Origin: Toxorhynchites rutilus septentrionalis
Taxonomy: Eukaryota > Arthropoda > Insecta > Diptera > Culicidae
NCBI RefSeq assembly: GCF_029784135.1
Contig: NC_073746.1
Location: forward strand, 105,857,661 to 105,921,660
Direction of reading: 5' to 3'
DNA: 64,000 nucleotides
The translations under genes were made by a program, and so were the position numbers. The notes below the pieces were generated by a model. It was given only the letters and a program-made list of their open reading frames with translations, did no database searches and had not been told where the DNA came from. Below are positions 41,600-54,615 of this stretch, in pieces (positions within the stretch are counted from its first letter, which is position 1; the number at the start of each line of letters is the position of its first letter).

Positions 41600-43417
41600 T
41601 TTCATCACAGATTTTCCACAGAAAATTTGGATTAAATTTATGAGTCCAATCTTAAAGCACACTTAATTAATTCCAAATAATTTCAATTACCTGACGATTA
41701 TAATTCCGTTGTGTTAGTAAGTAAAAACTACTCTGCTTCTTTGAGGTGGAATGAAAGCATACAAAGTTACGATGAGCTATGTGAATACACTTACTTTTCC
41801 TGTTATGTTTTCCATTCATAAGAGACTTTAACTCGAAAGTAATTGTCCATAGCCATCACATACTGATTTAAAATATTGATTGAAATAAATTCAAAAATTG
41901 GATACATCACAACCCATGAAAACAGAACATAAAATTGCTTTGAAAACATTTGCTTAGGGCAAAAACAGTTTCTTGAAAAGGGACCTCGTGTGGAAGGTCG
42001 AAAAACAATGAATTTTCGGGATTTTTTTTTCGGATGTTAGGAATAAAGTGAAGTGTTCGGGTATTTTGGTTTTTGTTTAAGGTATGTTTGAAGATGTATT
42101 TTCCATTTATTGACTGCACGAATAATGATTATTACGTTGCTGACAGATGGATGCGTAGATAGTGTCTGAAAATCGGTACCTTGCTGGTAGTATCGGATAT
42201 GAATCAACGGGTTGTTGAAGAACGAATCCGAATGAATATTTTGAAACTTTAGGACAATACCTGAAGCTTTACATAGGGCTTTTAAAATTTTGAGAAATTT
42301 CCAAAATTGTGGTGCTGAAAAAGCACTAGAAAAGAATTCAACAGAAAATATTCTGAACATAAAACTATAACAAACATTGGAACGTTATAATAAAAAGGTC
42401 TGGAAATTATTTGTGATTCCAAAGAAGTGTGTATTCTTTTATTACAGATTCTTGCTTCTAAAGACTCTAAAGACTCAGCAGAAAAAATAGATAGTTTTGT
42501 AGTCTTTGCAACCCTGCCGATGATATCAAAAAAACGCACCAAAGCGTATTGGGGGTGTAATGATGATTCATGAATCGTTTGTGGGGTTAATTCACATCAG
42601 TAACGGCTGTGCACCTAGTTGGTCTTCTGTCAAAATTGTGAATAAAAAGCCTTGGTCCTCTGTTATAATTGTGAATATCAGCGATGGAGATCGATCCACG
42701 GTCGAATGAAGATCGATTCATTCATACAACTGCTCTGCTCTGCAAGAATCAACGGGCTGATGTTCTATTAATAACACAACAATGATCATGTCAACTGTCT
42801 CCACTGTTCGATGGTAAAGCACAATGGAACTATGAACAATGGAAGAACAGAAAGAATACATATACGTCTAAATGATTATTGTGTATTGTACCATATGTAA
42901 TGGTATAGAAGGAATACTCTTACGTCTAAAAATTGTAACTTTGTAACGTGCTATTTATAGATATGATAAACATGTGACATATACACGATTAAAATTACAG
43001 CTAAAACGCCAATGAGCCTAAATAAATAAATAAGTGGGATGAAAAAAAATATTTCGATGTAAATTTTCGTCTGCAGAAAATAAGGTTCTTATTGTTAACA
43101 AGTAATCTTTTGGGTATTTTTCGTTACGTGAGGGTTTTACCATCACTTTCCTTCCTTGTTTATCGAATCAGCGGTAATTTTTCTCGATTTTACTCCACAA
43201 ATATTGGTGCTAAAAATATTAAACTAATTTCTGTCTGAATGAATGCTTCAACAAACAAAAATGGTTGTATTTTGCGTGATGAGCATGTGAATACAAGAAT
43301 TGACTATGCGTCCAGCGAAAAGGGTTCCAGGATTGTTTGGTGCATTAATAGCCGCGCATTTCGCTACACAGCACCGGGAACAATGAACCAATTTAGATGC
43401 GAGCTCGATAAGCAATT
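41600..43417. other. Intergenic or intronic, no gene recognised
   Basis: About 1.8 kb of AT-rich sequence; overlapping minus frames at 41907-42542 show no domain. Confidence 0.4.
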
Positions 43418-43420
43418 AAT

Positions 43421-43791
43421 GGGCCTGATTCTCGAATACACTTCACGGTGGAAACGGAATGAAACGTATCTGCGATGACAACGGTACGGTGTCGACATCT
43501 GGATACGAAATTGATTTCCCACTAAAACTTATCAATATAATATCAAATTATCTTCAGATGAAATTTTTGAATGAGATTATTATACCGCAAGAAGGAAACA
43601 AAGTTTTCCATTCACATTGAACACCAGTTTGATACGAAAAAGTTAATTTTCATTAATGATGTTTTATTTGAAGAGTGCTCATTCTGCCTGGAAACTCATT
43701 ATCGCCGACACTTCACTAACTCGTAAAACATAGTTCAATGGCGTGCCATTTATTTCGTTTCCACCGTGAAGTGTATTCGAGAATCAGGCCC
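43421..43791. mobile_element. MITE with GGGCCTGATTCTCG ends
   Basis: GGGCCTGATTCTCGAATACA... is mirrored at 43755-43791 over about 36 bp. AAT flanks both sides (43418-43420 and 43792-43794). 371 bp, non-coding. Confidence 0.85.
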
Positions 43792-43794
43792 AAT

Positions 43795-45285
43795 GTCTCG
43801 TTTTGGCCGTGTACATTGGCCGCATAGGTCGTGTGATTTGACACGTCTAAACTGATTTTTGGGCCTATGAAAGACAATGCTGCATGGGTCATTGGTGAGA
43901 TACCAGCAGAAATGCGCAAAAAGTGATGTAAAATAGAGTCTTTTGCACAAACCGCTTTAAGTGTAGTCGCGGCCATCATTTCCATGGAACTATCTTCAAA
44001 AAGTGATACCGAACTTAAATATATCACTTCAATAAAAAATTGCATACCCTTTTTGCAGTAGTGATAGTGGGGACAAAATGGTCATTGAGGACAAAGTGTT
44101 CACCTACTTATTTGGTAGCTTGACTGTCGCTGCGGTTATTTGGTATGTTCGATTAGTTTGAGTCACCCTGTACTTCAGTAGAGCTGTCGCATGTCAAAAT
44201 ATAAATAATAACAGAAATCTCTCTCGATAGCCATTCGGCCATAGTTCTATGCGCATCGTATCTAAGGCATTTCTCGTGAAATTCAGTTTATTCAATCTGA
44301 TATCGTGAACAAATCATCAGTTTGGAAAACTGTTTATAGGTAAACAGATATTTAGCATTATCTCAGCGATTAATTCGCATAGAAATTACTTTGATGTTTG
44401 CGGGCAAAGTGGTTACCTTAAAATGTTATGTTTACTAATGCTGATTTACCTTATCGGATTCTGCTCTTGGAGGTATCCTTTTTGTGACTTTGACTCTGGA
44501 AAAATATGCCACAGTAACTAAGCCAAGCCTCATTGTGCGAAACGTTATGTGTTTCCTACAACGTTTTTGTATGCATGAGAAAGTTTAATAGTTCATTCTA
44601 GATGAATAGGTCCATCATATTTCATACATGTACCTACTATTTCAATAATTATTTAAACAAATCTGGATGGAAACGCATAAATCTATTCCATTTAACATGA
44701 TATACACGAGTGACCACTTTGCCCCCACCAAGAGACCCCTTTTCCTCCACGACAAAAAGTTCGATTTTTCATCTTTTTCCTTATGATGAAAATTGTAGTT
44801 TTTAAATTTTTCATAGTAAAAGCCGTTTGCTATCATGAACAACAATAAGTTGAGCTACAATATTATTCGAAAAATGGAGATTGAAGCCCCTCTTGCCCTT
44901 AAGTTTAGTTTTATTTTAGAATTAACCCTTTGCGATCGAAATTATTTTTTCACTTGAAAAATTAGTGATGAATAACTTTGTGAGATGGTGAAAGATGAAT
45001 AAGATTTGTTTATTTTTATGTAAACTTCAGATAAGTATTTACTAAACGATTTGTTTCAATGTGTTGTGTTCATATAAAAAAATATATGCTATTAATATCT
45101 GATATGCATTTGAAGACTATTTGGGTGATTTTTTTAGTTTGAACTTTTAATTTTTATCTTGCAAACACCACTTGGCGTAACCCGAACGCACTCATATAAC
45201 AGGATTTTACTAACCTCATCTATAGGAAATGATAGATTGAATTGATGGAGTTTGGAGTTTCTAAAGGTTGTCGTACACTGTTTGT
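43795..45285. other. Intergenic or intronic, no gene recognised
   Basis: About 1.5 kb. The minus frame at 43716-44045 overlaps the MITE end and is not convincing. Confidence 0.4.
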
Positions 45286-45590
45286 TCGGAGGTGAAATAT
45301 TTGACACTTTTTGACAGATAAAGTTTGGTTTGAAATTTGTACAAACACTATTTTGTTTGCCATTCTTTGAATATCATCCTTGGCGAACAATGTCCAACAT
45401 TGGAAAAATTCGACAAAAAAATTTAAGGTAACCTAACCATGTACCAACAGGTTAGACGAACAGACTGAAAACATATTTTAAGTATTCTATGCTCGAATAT
45501 TTGCTTGTCGTGTTTTGTGTCGAATATATTTGATCAGTACACGTTGATCAAATTTTATCTGTCAAAAAGAGTCAAACATTTGGCTTCGGT
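45286..45590. mobile_element. MITE with TTTTTGACAGATAAA subterminal repeats
   Basis: TTTGACACTTTTTGACAGAT near 45301 is mirrored by ATCTGTCAAAAAGAGTCAAA near 45558-45577. The outer 15 bases also match loosely. No clear duplication. Confidence 0.6.
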
Positions 45591-45908
45591 TTATCGAGGG
45601 CTCGTTTCGTGCTACTAAGATACGATCACATTGATGTTGTTGCGGCAGCTTATTAGAAAATAAGTTATTCGCATATTGTAAACCCTTTTCCCATTTTAAA
45701 TCACATTCAAGTACTAGATTACACTGCGAGGGAATTATTTCAAAAATGAAATTTAACAACAGAAGTTACTCTCCCGAGATAAATCGCCGATGAAGCAAAA
45801 AAATTTATAAACCTCAAGGGTAATAATTCTTTGTATTCAGTGCCTATTCAACATCCAGTTCAATAAAATTCATCTTCGGGATACGTGTTCAGCGGAGTCA
45901 ATCTTGTT

Positions 45909-46205
45909 TTTTTTTTATAATTCGTTTATTTTTACAGGCTCAGTTACATAAGTTTAAAGGAGCCGAATTCTTAAATATGTTTTTAAAACTATATATATAC
46001 AAACAATTTTCTTAAATCTATGGTTAGTAATGTGGGAAACCGATTACTCGCGGTGGACTCGAGTTTAGAAGGGTGACATAATTTTTCAGGAAAAGGATGG
46101 GATATAAGGAAATTATTACAATGTTGATAATCACACACATACACTCAATTCTTAAATCCATTCGTATATCTATTGTGAATTTACATTTCAACTTGTTCTC
46201 CTGAT
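45909..46205 (-). mobile_element. 5'-truncated LINE 3' end, related to the 54-60 kb LINE
   Basis: The complement matches the 3' UTR of the LINE at about 59940-60205, for example GTCACCCTTCTAAACTCGAG and TATGTAACTGAGCCTGTAAA, and ends in an A-tail (T-run at 45907-45916). GTCAATCTTGTT flanks both sides (45897-45908 and 46206-46217), so this is an independent truncated insertion. Confidence 0.88.
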
Positions 46206-46217
46206 GTCAATCTTGTT

Positions 46218-46905
46218 CAATTTCATACTTTTGAAGTTGGCGTCCACCCAGAAAGCTGCACTTTGGAGATATATAAAATATATTTTTTTTGTACATAGTT
46301 TTAAAAACTCCAATAAATTCTGTATAAGGATAATTTGTTACATTGACGAAAAAAATAACATTTTTTTTATCGTTTTCAATTGGTTGGCAGAAAATTATGT
46401 TAGTCTACAAAATCTTTGAGAAAACAGATATTTTTGTCCACTACATACACCAAAATAAAAAATTGTTCGTAAAATATTCCAAAACTTGAGAGTTTCAACT
46501 GTAATGCTGTACATCCCATCTTTATGCGTTGATTCTATGTACAAAACAAAAGTATTTTGTTTGTAATGAAAAAATCGGTAATTACCTTTCGTGCAATCCA
46601 ATACATGATGTTAGTCGATTTGAAATGAGTATGAAAAACAACTTCAACTCGGCCAATGTCTGTCAATACCGTACGGAACACTTTCTGAAGTTTACTGAAG
46701 TTTGCGAGTTGTCAAACGCTTGACTTATTTTCTGGAAGCTTTCACACAACATCAAATGTGAGCAGCCATTCCAAGCAAAACCGATATAGGGTTTTTTTTT
46801 CAGATTTTCGTGGAATTTGGTTGTTTTATGGTTCATAATTATTGATTGTATTTGTTTTTTTTATAGTTTACATAGTTAAAGATAGAGGGGGCTATATATT
46901 TTTAT
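46218..46905. other. Intergenic, no gene recognised
   Basis: AT-rich, about 690 bases, nothing recognisable. Confidence 0.4.
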
Positions 46906-47400
46906 TTTTTTTCTGGGAAGCTGAGGTCTGCTAACCGATGGTCCGAAAACAGAGCCTATTGTCAAAGATTTGGGAGCATTGCTAGATTCCCATCTTACCT
47001 TTAAACAGCATGTTTCGAATGTCATCAGCAGTGAATCTTCTCTGTTTGGATTCATATTTAACTTTCCAAGGGATCTCAGAGACATCTAATGATGGAAAAG
47101 TGTTGTTCTCTAGTTCCCTCAACATTGGAATACTGATCAGTAGTTTTATAATGATGCAGTATATCGAACTTAACCCATACTCTTCTATGGTTACACGAAA
47201 GAGATCCAGTTAACCTTCCGAGCTATTAAATCTGATGCATTTTGCATTTTGTTAAGCCGGCAAATCGTCGTGACCTATCCAAGGCAATTTTCATCGCTTA
47301 TCTCTTATGAATTGTTATCGACTGCCTTGCACTCTTGCATCAGTTGAACAGGCATATTACACGAAGAAATTTACGATCCCTAGCTTTTATTATTAATGTT
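46906..47400 (+). pseudogene. LINE reverse transcriptase C-terminal remnant
   Basis: Plus strand, changing frames: EPIVKDLGALLDSHLTFKQH then SLFGFIFNF, followed after a shift by CCSLVPSTLEY and later by LNRHITRRNLRSLAF. This order matches the segment after the RT core of Jockey-type LINEs (LGVLLDxxLTFxxH ... YCSLVRSTLEY ... RNLR). Several stops and shifts; no ends or tail found. It is unrelated in frame and sequence to the LINE at 54-60 kb. Confidence 0.7.
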
Positions 47401-50163
47401 CCAATTTTTATCAGTCAATAATGGCATCACCGGAAGAGTCCGGTCATTGTCAAGGTCTCACTACCGATATGATGAGGATACAGTTTACTTAAGTTTTGGA
47501 AGATTTCCTTCTCTTCTTATGGCCTTGTAAACGAACATGAACCTTCATTGAAGTTGATATACTGAAGTTGATATACTCAATTAAGTCGTTCCTTCATGGT
47601 ATTCTACTGCTTTGCGAAAAGTCAATACCATATTAACCATAAAATCCAAACCAGAAATTCACTTTACCAGTATATAAGGTAATGTGCGCGAGCTGAAGCA
47701 AACCCACGCAAACACACGCGAATTGCCATTGAGTTCAGTATCGATGTTTTTCTCAATTACTTTGGTAGGTCAAGAGAAAGGGTTTTAAGAGCTGCGAGAG
47801 GCAGCACAGTTTCTTCTACTCCACGTCGTTCGCTGACTTGGTAACGACCGGTTGAGTTGCAAGCGTTGGGAAAGACCAAAAAAGACTTTAAAGTTTTCTA
47901 CATGTTGGCGAGTCTGCTCAGGTCAGAATTAGAACACACGTGAATGAAACGAATTAATATTAGATTTTCATAGACAAGAGTAGGGCATTTAGAGACGCAA
48001 GACTAGCACTTACAGTCACATCTATTGACACAAAATGAAATATGGTGACGCAATTGGGGCTAATTGAATCGCGTCTCTACACTAGACTGTTTATTTATGC
48101 TCACCAATTGTCTTCTCTTACGAGTGTACATTCGTCGCCTTTGAATCAATAAATATCAAACACGCAAAGTATGCTTTTAAGGTTATATAAATTTTACAAC
48201 ACTGATTAGCACTCTACTGTCTTTGATTTGAATTCATGACTATCGACGCTTATCAAACTCTCTGGTACCGCTAGATATGTGCTCATGTGATAATGTTTGC
48301 AAATTTCCTCCAGATTTTATATATGACAGCAAAGTAGCGGTGTTCGAATGAAATTTAAATTTAAATCATTTCGTTCGATATTAATATGCTGTGACCGGCG
48401 TCCACGAGCACGCTATCAATCCAATTTCACGCCAAAGTGCGGTTCGGTTCGCGCGCGCAAAAGTTATCAAACGAACATTGCCACTGAAATGAATCGGTCA
48501 CATAGCAACAACTGCCAAACGCCGAAACTAACCTAATTTATTCGTTCGTTCGAAGTGAGTGAGAGACTGCGGCAAATCTTTATGCGTTTCTTCGATTGCT
48601 TGTGGTTTATTTTTCATTCTACCGTGACTAAAATCAATTGATACCTGCCTGCGCGCGTAAGATTTGAATTTTGCTCAAACAGTAAGTACACGAATGACAA
48701 TGATTGAGTGCATTTTCTATGCATTTTCGCCGTTGGCGTAATTATTATACAAGTAGTAACTTGCTGGGAACATGATTTTTCATATGGGCAATTGAGGTCA
48801 AACATGATCTGCCTTGACCGCCTGCCTTTGCGATGTGTTTTTTTTTTCATTTGCCTGAAAATAGAATCACATTTTAACGGAGTGCGGTATCAAACGAAAA
48901 CAACCGCTGTCATATTCTATGTTGTTGGTGCCAACAATTCAATCGGGCCGCCAGCCAAAGGTTCTACAAGTTAATTGTGCGTCGCACAGCTGCAATCAAA
49001 ACAGCAAACGCTTTGGCTGCTCTAAACAGTCGGCTGTCGGCGCGTTTTTCCTTCATTCAGCGTATTCTGTGTATGCATGACGTACAATAACAGAAAAGTG
49101 AACTCGTTTCGGTTCTCTTCTGGCTGGCTGTTTTCATTCATAGTTTTTGTGTGCAGCATGTATCATTCATCGAACGTCACGCGCGGCTCTGTTTGTGTTG
49201 TAACCGGTCATGTTTAACGGTTAGATGGGGTGAATCGACCGTTGAGTGACACGTTATTCAAAATGAAAAAAATATTAAATTTTATCACTCATTTTGTTTC
49301 TAAATGTTCTTTTGAGTGTTTACGATGTTCGTTGATACTATAATAATTGATGCGAACATATGTTCACATCAGTAGCAAATTCAAGAACAAATTGAATGAA
49401 TTTTATCTATTTTCCATCATTACTTTTGTTTGTGATCAGGACTCTATGTTTAGAAAGAGAATCTCAGATTTACAAGCCGGTAGTACCGATGTTCTTCAAA
49501 TGAGTCACATGCGCGTAGTTTTTTTCTCTCTAGAAATAGTAAGAGTACTGAATGTTGGATGTTTTTAAATTTTATTCCATAATCAATACCGAATATTTTA
49601 CTGTTGTATAACGTGTTTTTACATGTTCCCATACAAAGTAGTGCAACTAAAAGTAACAAAAAAACTTTTTTTTTCAAAATTCATAAATAATTTACACCAA
49701 ATTTAATTCTACATGGGCTGAAAAGTTTCCCATGTTTAACATAATAGCTCTATTAATTTTATCTAGCGAAAATATTTCATCCTACGATTTGTTCTAGAGA
49801 TTGAAAAAAAAAGTGGGTTTTGTCAGGAACACGACCGCGTTTCCGACGTACATTATTCAATCCGTTTGTTTATCACTTCGGTTATTGTTGTAGAATGAAT
49901 CAATTTTTTTGAAATAACTCTTAGTTAGAAAGTTTTAGTGGTGTGAAATGAGCCGTGATTTTGTAAAATCGGCTGAAAGTGTTTGAGTTTGTTTTTTCCC
50001 TAACGAGAATAGTACGACGAGCACGAGAATAATGAGCGAGCAACATACGCGTTATTTTCATCCATGGTGTTATAGCTATAACGGTAACGGTTCCAGTTGA
50101 CATACACAGGTCCACGGGCGATTATTTATTTGTGCCATCACCATCATTATTCCACTTTTCTAA
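47401..50163. other. Intergenic or intronic; two GC-richer islands
   Basis: No gene recognised in 2.8 kb. The stretch 48380-48665 is GC-richer and has GCGCGCGTAAGA at 48652, which could be a splice donor of another noncoding exon; 48950-49210 is similar in composition. About 49825-49890 resembles the dispersed repeat seen near 25620 and 63340. Confidence 0.35.
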
Positions 50164-50167
50164 TTAA

Positions 50168-50288
50168 CCCCTTCCCGTATTATTCAATACGTCACACATC
50201 AAGTGATTTCACTACTATACTGAGCGTTCTAGCGCCCTATGTTATGCAAGTACACCACGAGTGAGACTCGATGTTGTACGGGAAAGGG
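50168..50288. mobile_element. TTAA-flanked MITE (piggyBac-type ends)
   Basis: CCCCTTCCCGTA...TACGGGAAAGGG flanked by TTAA on both sides (50164-50167 and 50289-50292). The CCC...GGG ends and TTAA target fit piggyBac MITEs. 121 bp. Confidence 0.8.
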
Positions 50289-50292
50289 TTAA

Positions 50293-51079
50293 CAAATCAT
50301 TAAAATCGTTAACCATTTCAATCACCATTTGGGAACGCGGACAAACTAACAATGTGTGCATGTGCAAGAATACACAAGAACTAGCATGTAACGGTATGAA
50401 AACCAAAACCATTCATCGAGTTCCACTTTGTATTTGATGCTACGAACCATCTCGCACCACGATTTCATTCGCAATAAGGTACACTATCGAGTCTCCAAAG
50501 AGATGTAGACCGCTCGCTGGGTTATTTAAATTTAAAATTCTGGTTTTACGCTCAGATCGAGCTTACGCTAAGCAATTTGCCATCGGGCTGAGCCTCAATT
50601 GCAATATTTTCTCTCTCCACTGTGTCCGTAAAACGAGTATTGCATTTGGATTTGAGCGTGCGATTCGCAGTCGTGTATTTCTATTAGTTAGCACAATTCG
50701 ATAGTTGTGATGCGACTCATCGAAATCGGCGGGAAACGAAGGGAGCCTGGACAGCAATATTTGCTTTCTCCTCAGTGTTCGTAGAGAAGTCATTGCATGT
50801 TAAGCGAGCGATTTACACCTTATCGTTCCGCAGTGATATGAAGTTAAAATGCTCACAAGAAATGCATGAGGGAATGCCATTGATAAAAGCCGTTGATTGA
50901 GCGCTGACTGAAACAAGACAATGTGCTAGGAATCGCGAATCGTTTCTTTCATTCCAAATAAGGTATCAATGGGAGGAGCTTAAGTGACAATATTTCCTCT
51001 CTCTCCACTATGTCCATGGAACGAACGCTGCATTTGATCCACAGGGGTATATGAATATTTTAACTCACAGATGTATAAG
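50293..51079. other. Intergenic or intronic, no gene recognised
   Basis: About 790 bases. A repeated theme of TTTCTCTCTCCACTGTGTCC near 50608 and a variant near 50996 suggests a diverged internal duplication. Confidence 0.4.
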
Positions 51080-51345
51080 TTAAATTGACAATACGGGTAG
51101 GTAAGCGGACAATTGTAAAGAACAAATGTATGGGGCAATGGGAATGCTTCCAATTTTCGTTAATTATAACCATTTACAGATTAGGGAATCGTGATGTACA
51201 GCACATTTTACACATCTTAGGAAATCAGATTCGATTGGTATGTAAATCATCAAAGTCCTTTCGGTGCAAAAGTAGTCATTAGCGTTAACTTCTTTTCATA
51301 AAAACCTGACCTGATTTCTGATTTGGCACCCTTAATGAAAATCTT
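51080..51345 (+). repeat. Dispersed repeat, copy 2
   Basis: Partner of 27290-27600, same orientation, lacking the terminal palindrome here. Confidence 0.55.
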
Positions 51346-52249
51346 GATAGAGCAAAACTATGCGTTTTTTTTTTAATATATCAAGTTTATATTAATGGGT
51401 TTCGCGTTTATTGTTTTAGTCTTATTTCACGTGTTTGGCAGCCAAATTCCATTTGGGATTGAATATCTTCTCGTCGCTTATAGTTCCTCCCATGTTTTTC
51501 AGTTTCAAAACCACAAAGTATCAATCAAATTCAACAAGTATCAATCGACCTTAGCTTAGCACAGTGACTCCATTGTCGGTTCAACACAGTTCGATAGCTT
51601 GTCAAGCCGGGCCAGAAGAGGCAATCAATGCCGTGCTGCTTCAGAATAGCAATATCTTCTGAAGGCACGCTTTTTGGTCAATTACCTGATTCTTGATTCT
51701 AGAAGTTACAAAAAAAACTTTACTTTTAAGTCCGCAACTTGCTTGTCAAACGCGATCCTTTTGACGTAGGATCACATCTTTCAGTAAGGGTTCGGAAAAC
51801 ATGTCAATCAATCTCATCTACCATGCTGTCAATAACAAGCAACTAATGTTATGTTGGGCATATATTTCTAGAGATTTTTGCGGATTTATTGAAAGATTTA
51901 TAGTCTCCGTAGACAGAAGAAAAACACAGTTTTTCAAATCAGTTTCACTTAAATCGGTTGTTCAAAATGCATTGCAACATATGAGCGAACAATGTGCAAA
52001 GAGGGATTTTGTAATATAGGCTCCACTCAATGGCAACTCATTGACACAGAGCAGAGCACTTTCGATTTCAATGCACAGCCCTTCCTAATGCAAATGACAT
52101 ACGTATCGTTTTTGCTTGATATGAGGTACAATAGAGAAATGTTTTCAGAGGGTTGATATTGTGTTGTAAGTGGAACGATAATGCAATTTAAGAAAAAGAT
52201 GGAAAAGGTTTGCGCATTTTGCGCGTATTATGCGTTGCTGAAGGTAGAT
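51346..52249. other. Intergenic or intronic, no gene recognised
   Basis: About 900 bases. Near 51759-51790, TTTTGACGTAGGATCACATC resembles the complement of the GACGTAATCCTACGTC motif near 14070. Confidence 0.4.
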
Positions 52250-52366
52250 TTAAGGTGAAGGTGGAAGCTAGCCATTGTAGTAGTGTAGGTAAACCCACGT
52301 GTAAAAATGGGGTAATAGTGTTTGTGCGACAAGAGCAAAGCACACGTTAATAGATCAATTCACTTA

Positions 52367-52678
52367 TCAGACTGTGTGGCGCTTCATTGACACGAGTCTT
52401 TGAATACATTTGGAAAAAAAAAATTGTTCCGATGAACAATTGCAAATATAAATATATATAGAAGGTACATTTGCATATGTAGTAAAATTCTGATTATACG
52501 CGAGCGTAACATGAGCAAATTTATAACACATGCGAATTGGGACTCTTTTGGTATTAACAAGTTCTTCCGCATAGTAACTCGACGTTGATAATACCTTAAT
52601 ATTTTCCTTCGTTGATCGTATTGTTTTCAAATATTCACGTTGGAGAGCCTTAACCCTTCTCTTCGTTGGTCGAGGCAT
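52367..52678 (-). CDS. Unrecognised basic ORF in TTAA element copy 2
   Basis: 103 codons beginning MPRPTKRRVKALQREY. Partner of the frame at 18023-18370. The frame is conserved through RMCYKFAHVTLAY, after which the two copies drift, although both end with CIQRLVSMKRHTV just before the stop. Differences between the copies include several amino-acid changes, so strong purifying selection is not evident. Function unknown. Confidence 0.3.
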   Translation of the reverse strand: MPRPTKRRVKALQREYLKTIRSTKENIKVLSTSSYYAEELVNTKRVPIRMCYKFAHVTLAYNQNFTTYANVPSIYIYICNCSSEQFFFSKCIQRLVSMKRHTV

Positions 52679-52969
52679 TTTGATTGAATGTAATACTTAT
52701 CCGTTTACTGTTTTTGAAAGCATAGGCAGCCGTGGCAGTGTTCCGAGCTCTGCAATACAATTTGCTCAACCAATGTTAAAGTTGCTAAAACTTACATTAT
52801 ATACTCATTAAACGTAAAAATAATAATTATAATTATATCAACACAATTTTATTCTATTGATTTTCATGACATGAAACGCTATGACTCAGGAATAACATTT
52901 TATTGAGTGGTTTTTATAGCTGTTTCGATGATTTTGTCTGGCTTCAGTGCCAAAAAAATAACGATGCTT

Positions 52970-53254
52970 TCACCAATACAAACAAAACCATTGCCGAAAG
53001 TTGAAAAATGAAAATTTAACTTTCAGAGCACTAGCTCGAGTTTTCCGACGTTTTTCACTATACAGTTGGATAGCAGATGAAAATTTAATATCTTGTGAGT
53101 AATCGATTAGAGTTTGGTTGATATTACTTGATGAGAAGTGTGCGAAAACGATCCTTTTCTTCACACTGTTTCGCAAAATAATTGATTTTCGGGCGAGGGG
53201 TGAGGGAGGGAGATGAACGAAATGATCGCCATTGTGGCAAGCTTCCACCTTCAC
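52970..53254 (-). CDS. Unrecognised short ORF in TTAA element copy 2
   Basis: 94 codons, starting inside the terminal repeat of the element. Partner of 17462-17731, with shared ILRNSVKK, INQTLIDYSQDIKFSSA and LYSEKRRKTRASA blocks and the same end. Precedes the basic ORF on the same strand by about 290 bases, as in copy 1. Unknown function; may not be translated. Confidence 0.25.
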   Translation of the reverse strand: MKVEACHNGDHFVHLPPSPLARKSIILRNSVKKRIVFAHFSSSNINQTLIDYSQDIKFSSAIQLYSEKRRKTRASALKVKFSFFNFRQWFCLYW

Positions 53255-53259
53255 CTTAA

Positions 53260-54192
53260 GTTTTTATCATAATTTTATGTTGTTATTATCAGAAATGCGG
53301 GATAATGGTTGGGTTGGAACAAATATATAATCTCTGTGACCGAGTTTGTGTCAACTGAGACAAAAAACGCCGCGATAGCTGCTATAACTATAATACAAAG
53401 AGAAAAAAAATCACATAAACGATGCATTCCTGGTGCAGTGCACGCATGGATATAAGGAAACAAATAGCGACATATAACCAGTTTGTATATTGTTCTGATG
53501 ATAGCAAGAATGTATTATGAATCAACGTCGAATTTACGAAACCAACCAAACCATCGCATTTTTCCAGTGCCACAAAAACTTTCCAGTTATTCAAAAAAGT
53601 TCGATGCATTTTTGAATAATATCCGGGTCCAATATCTTCGAAGATGAAACATAAAAATCGACTCTCCTCTCAGTAGCTTCGCTTTAAGTAGAACTACTTC
53701 GGCATTCGCCGTCAACATGGCTAGTTCATCAATTATCCTCGCTCTTACCGTTCGTCAAATCATTTCTAGTTGAAGCAAATGGTTATTCTAGTTGACGGGA
53801 CGAATGAATAGAAATCTGCCCCTTCATTCGCTTCAATATGTCGTGAAGTTCATTTGACGGTGAATAATTAACATTACTTACCTCAGTGAATCCTGATTAT
53901 CATCCCTCCCCACTAACAACTATCTCTTCCATGATAATCGCTAGGATACCATGCTATAGAAGCAACTATTCTGGTGGCGAATATCATACTAACATTACTT
54001 CCCTTCCTCTGGTCGTGATCGGCGTGTTTCGAGCCATGGCAAAGTGCCAGTGTATCCGTGATTTATCCGGGCGCAAAACAAATTGCGCTTGCTGTTGGAG
54101 TTTCCCGGTGGATTATAAAAAGAGTTTTGGATCTCAAAAAGTAAGAACAACTATTTACAAGGACCACCTCTGGCTTTGGTATCAAATTCGAC
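53260..54192. other. Unrecognised target sequence left of the full-length LINE
   Basis: About 930 bases. Near 54075-54145 a frame reads GAKQIALAVGVSRWIIKRVLDL, helix-turn-helix-like and reminiscent of transposase N-termini. Joined across the LINE insertion it continues (in another frame) into an open stretch at 60228-60393. It may be the remains of an older transposon or gene broken by the LINE. Weak evidence. Confidence 0.3.
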
Positions 54193-54615
54193 ATACATCA
54201 GCTCTGCATTCAGCTCGCGCAGTCCGAAGACATCGGTCGCAAATTTGTTCGCGTCTATCATATAGTGGAGATTATACCGTTATCAGTGGCTGGTGAAGTT
54301 ATTTCGCCCTAACGGGGTTCTCTTTATTGCGCGAGTGAGAAGAGCAGCAATCACAACCAGCGTGAGGAAGAAGTTCTCCACCGCGGGCGCGGTGCGTGTG
54401 CCATATCATCGCTGTGTGTGCTTTATCATCGTCATCGATTCCATCATCGTGTGGTGGTGCGATTTACCGTTGCAGCTGTACCGAGCGATTGCCACGCGGT
54501 TCGATTGGGACACCGTTTCATTTCATTCGCATTGGTGTGCGATTTAGGTATAATATATATATTAGGTTTAGGAAGATAGAAGAATTCAAAATTATATTAT
54601 TTCATATCTGCCGTA

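Larger units (their letters stand above)
52254..53255 (-). mobile_element. TTAA-flanked element with conserved short ORFs, copy 2
   Basis: Ends GGTGAAGGTGGAAGCT / AGCTTCCACCTTCACC with TTAA on both sides (52250-52253 and 53256-53259). 1002 bp. Inverse-orientation partner of 17444-18480 and the better-flanked copy. Confidence 0.85.

Noticed and set aside
43716..44045. 109-codon minus-strand ORF
   Set aside because: Its C-terminal end lies in the terminal repeat of the MITE at 43421-43791; no family recognised.
52260..52350. Independent gene at the end of TTAA element copy 2
   Set aside because: The sequence is the element's own terminal region, mirrored at 18390-18480.
54400..54600. Short ORFs in the LINE 5' leader
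   Set aside because: They overlap each other before ORF1 and lack any domain; treated as leader.
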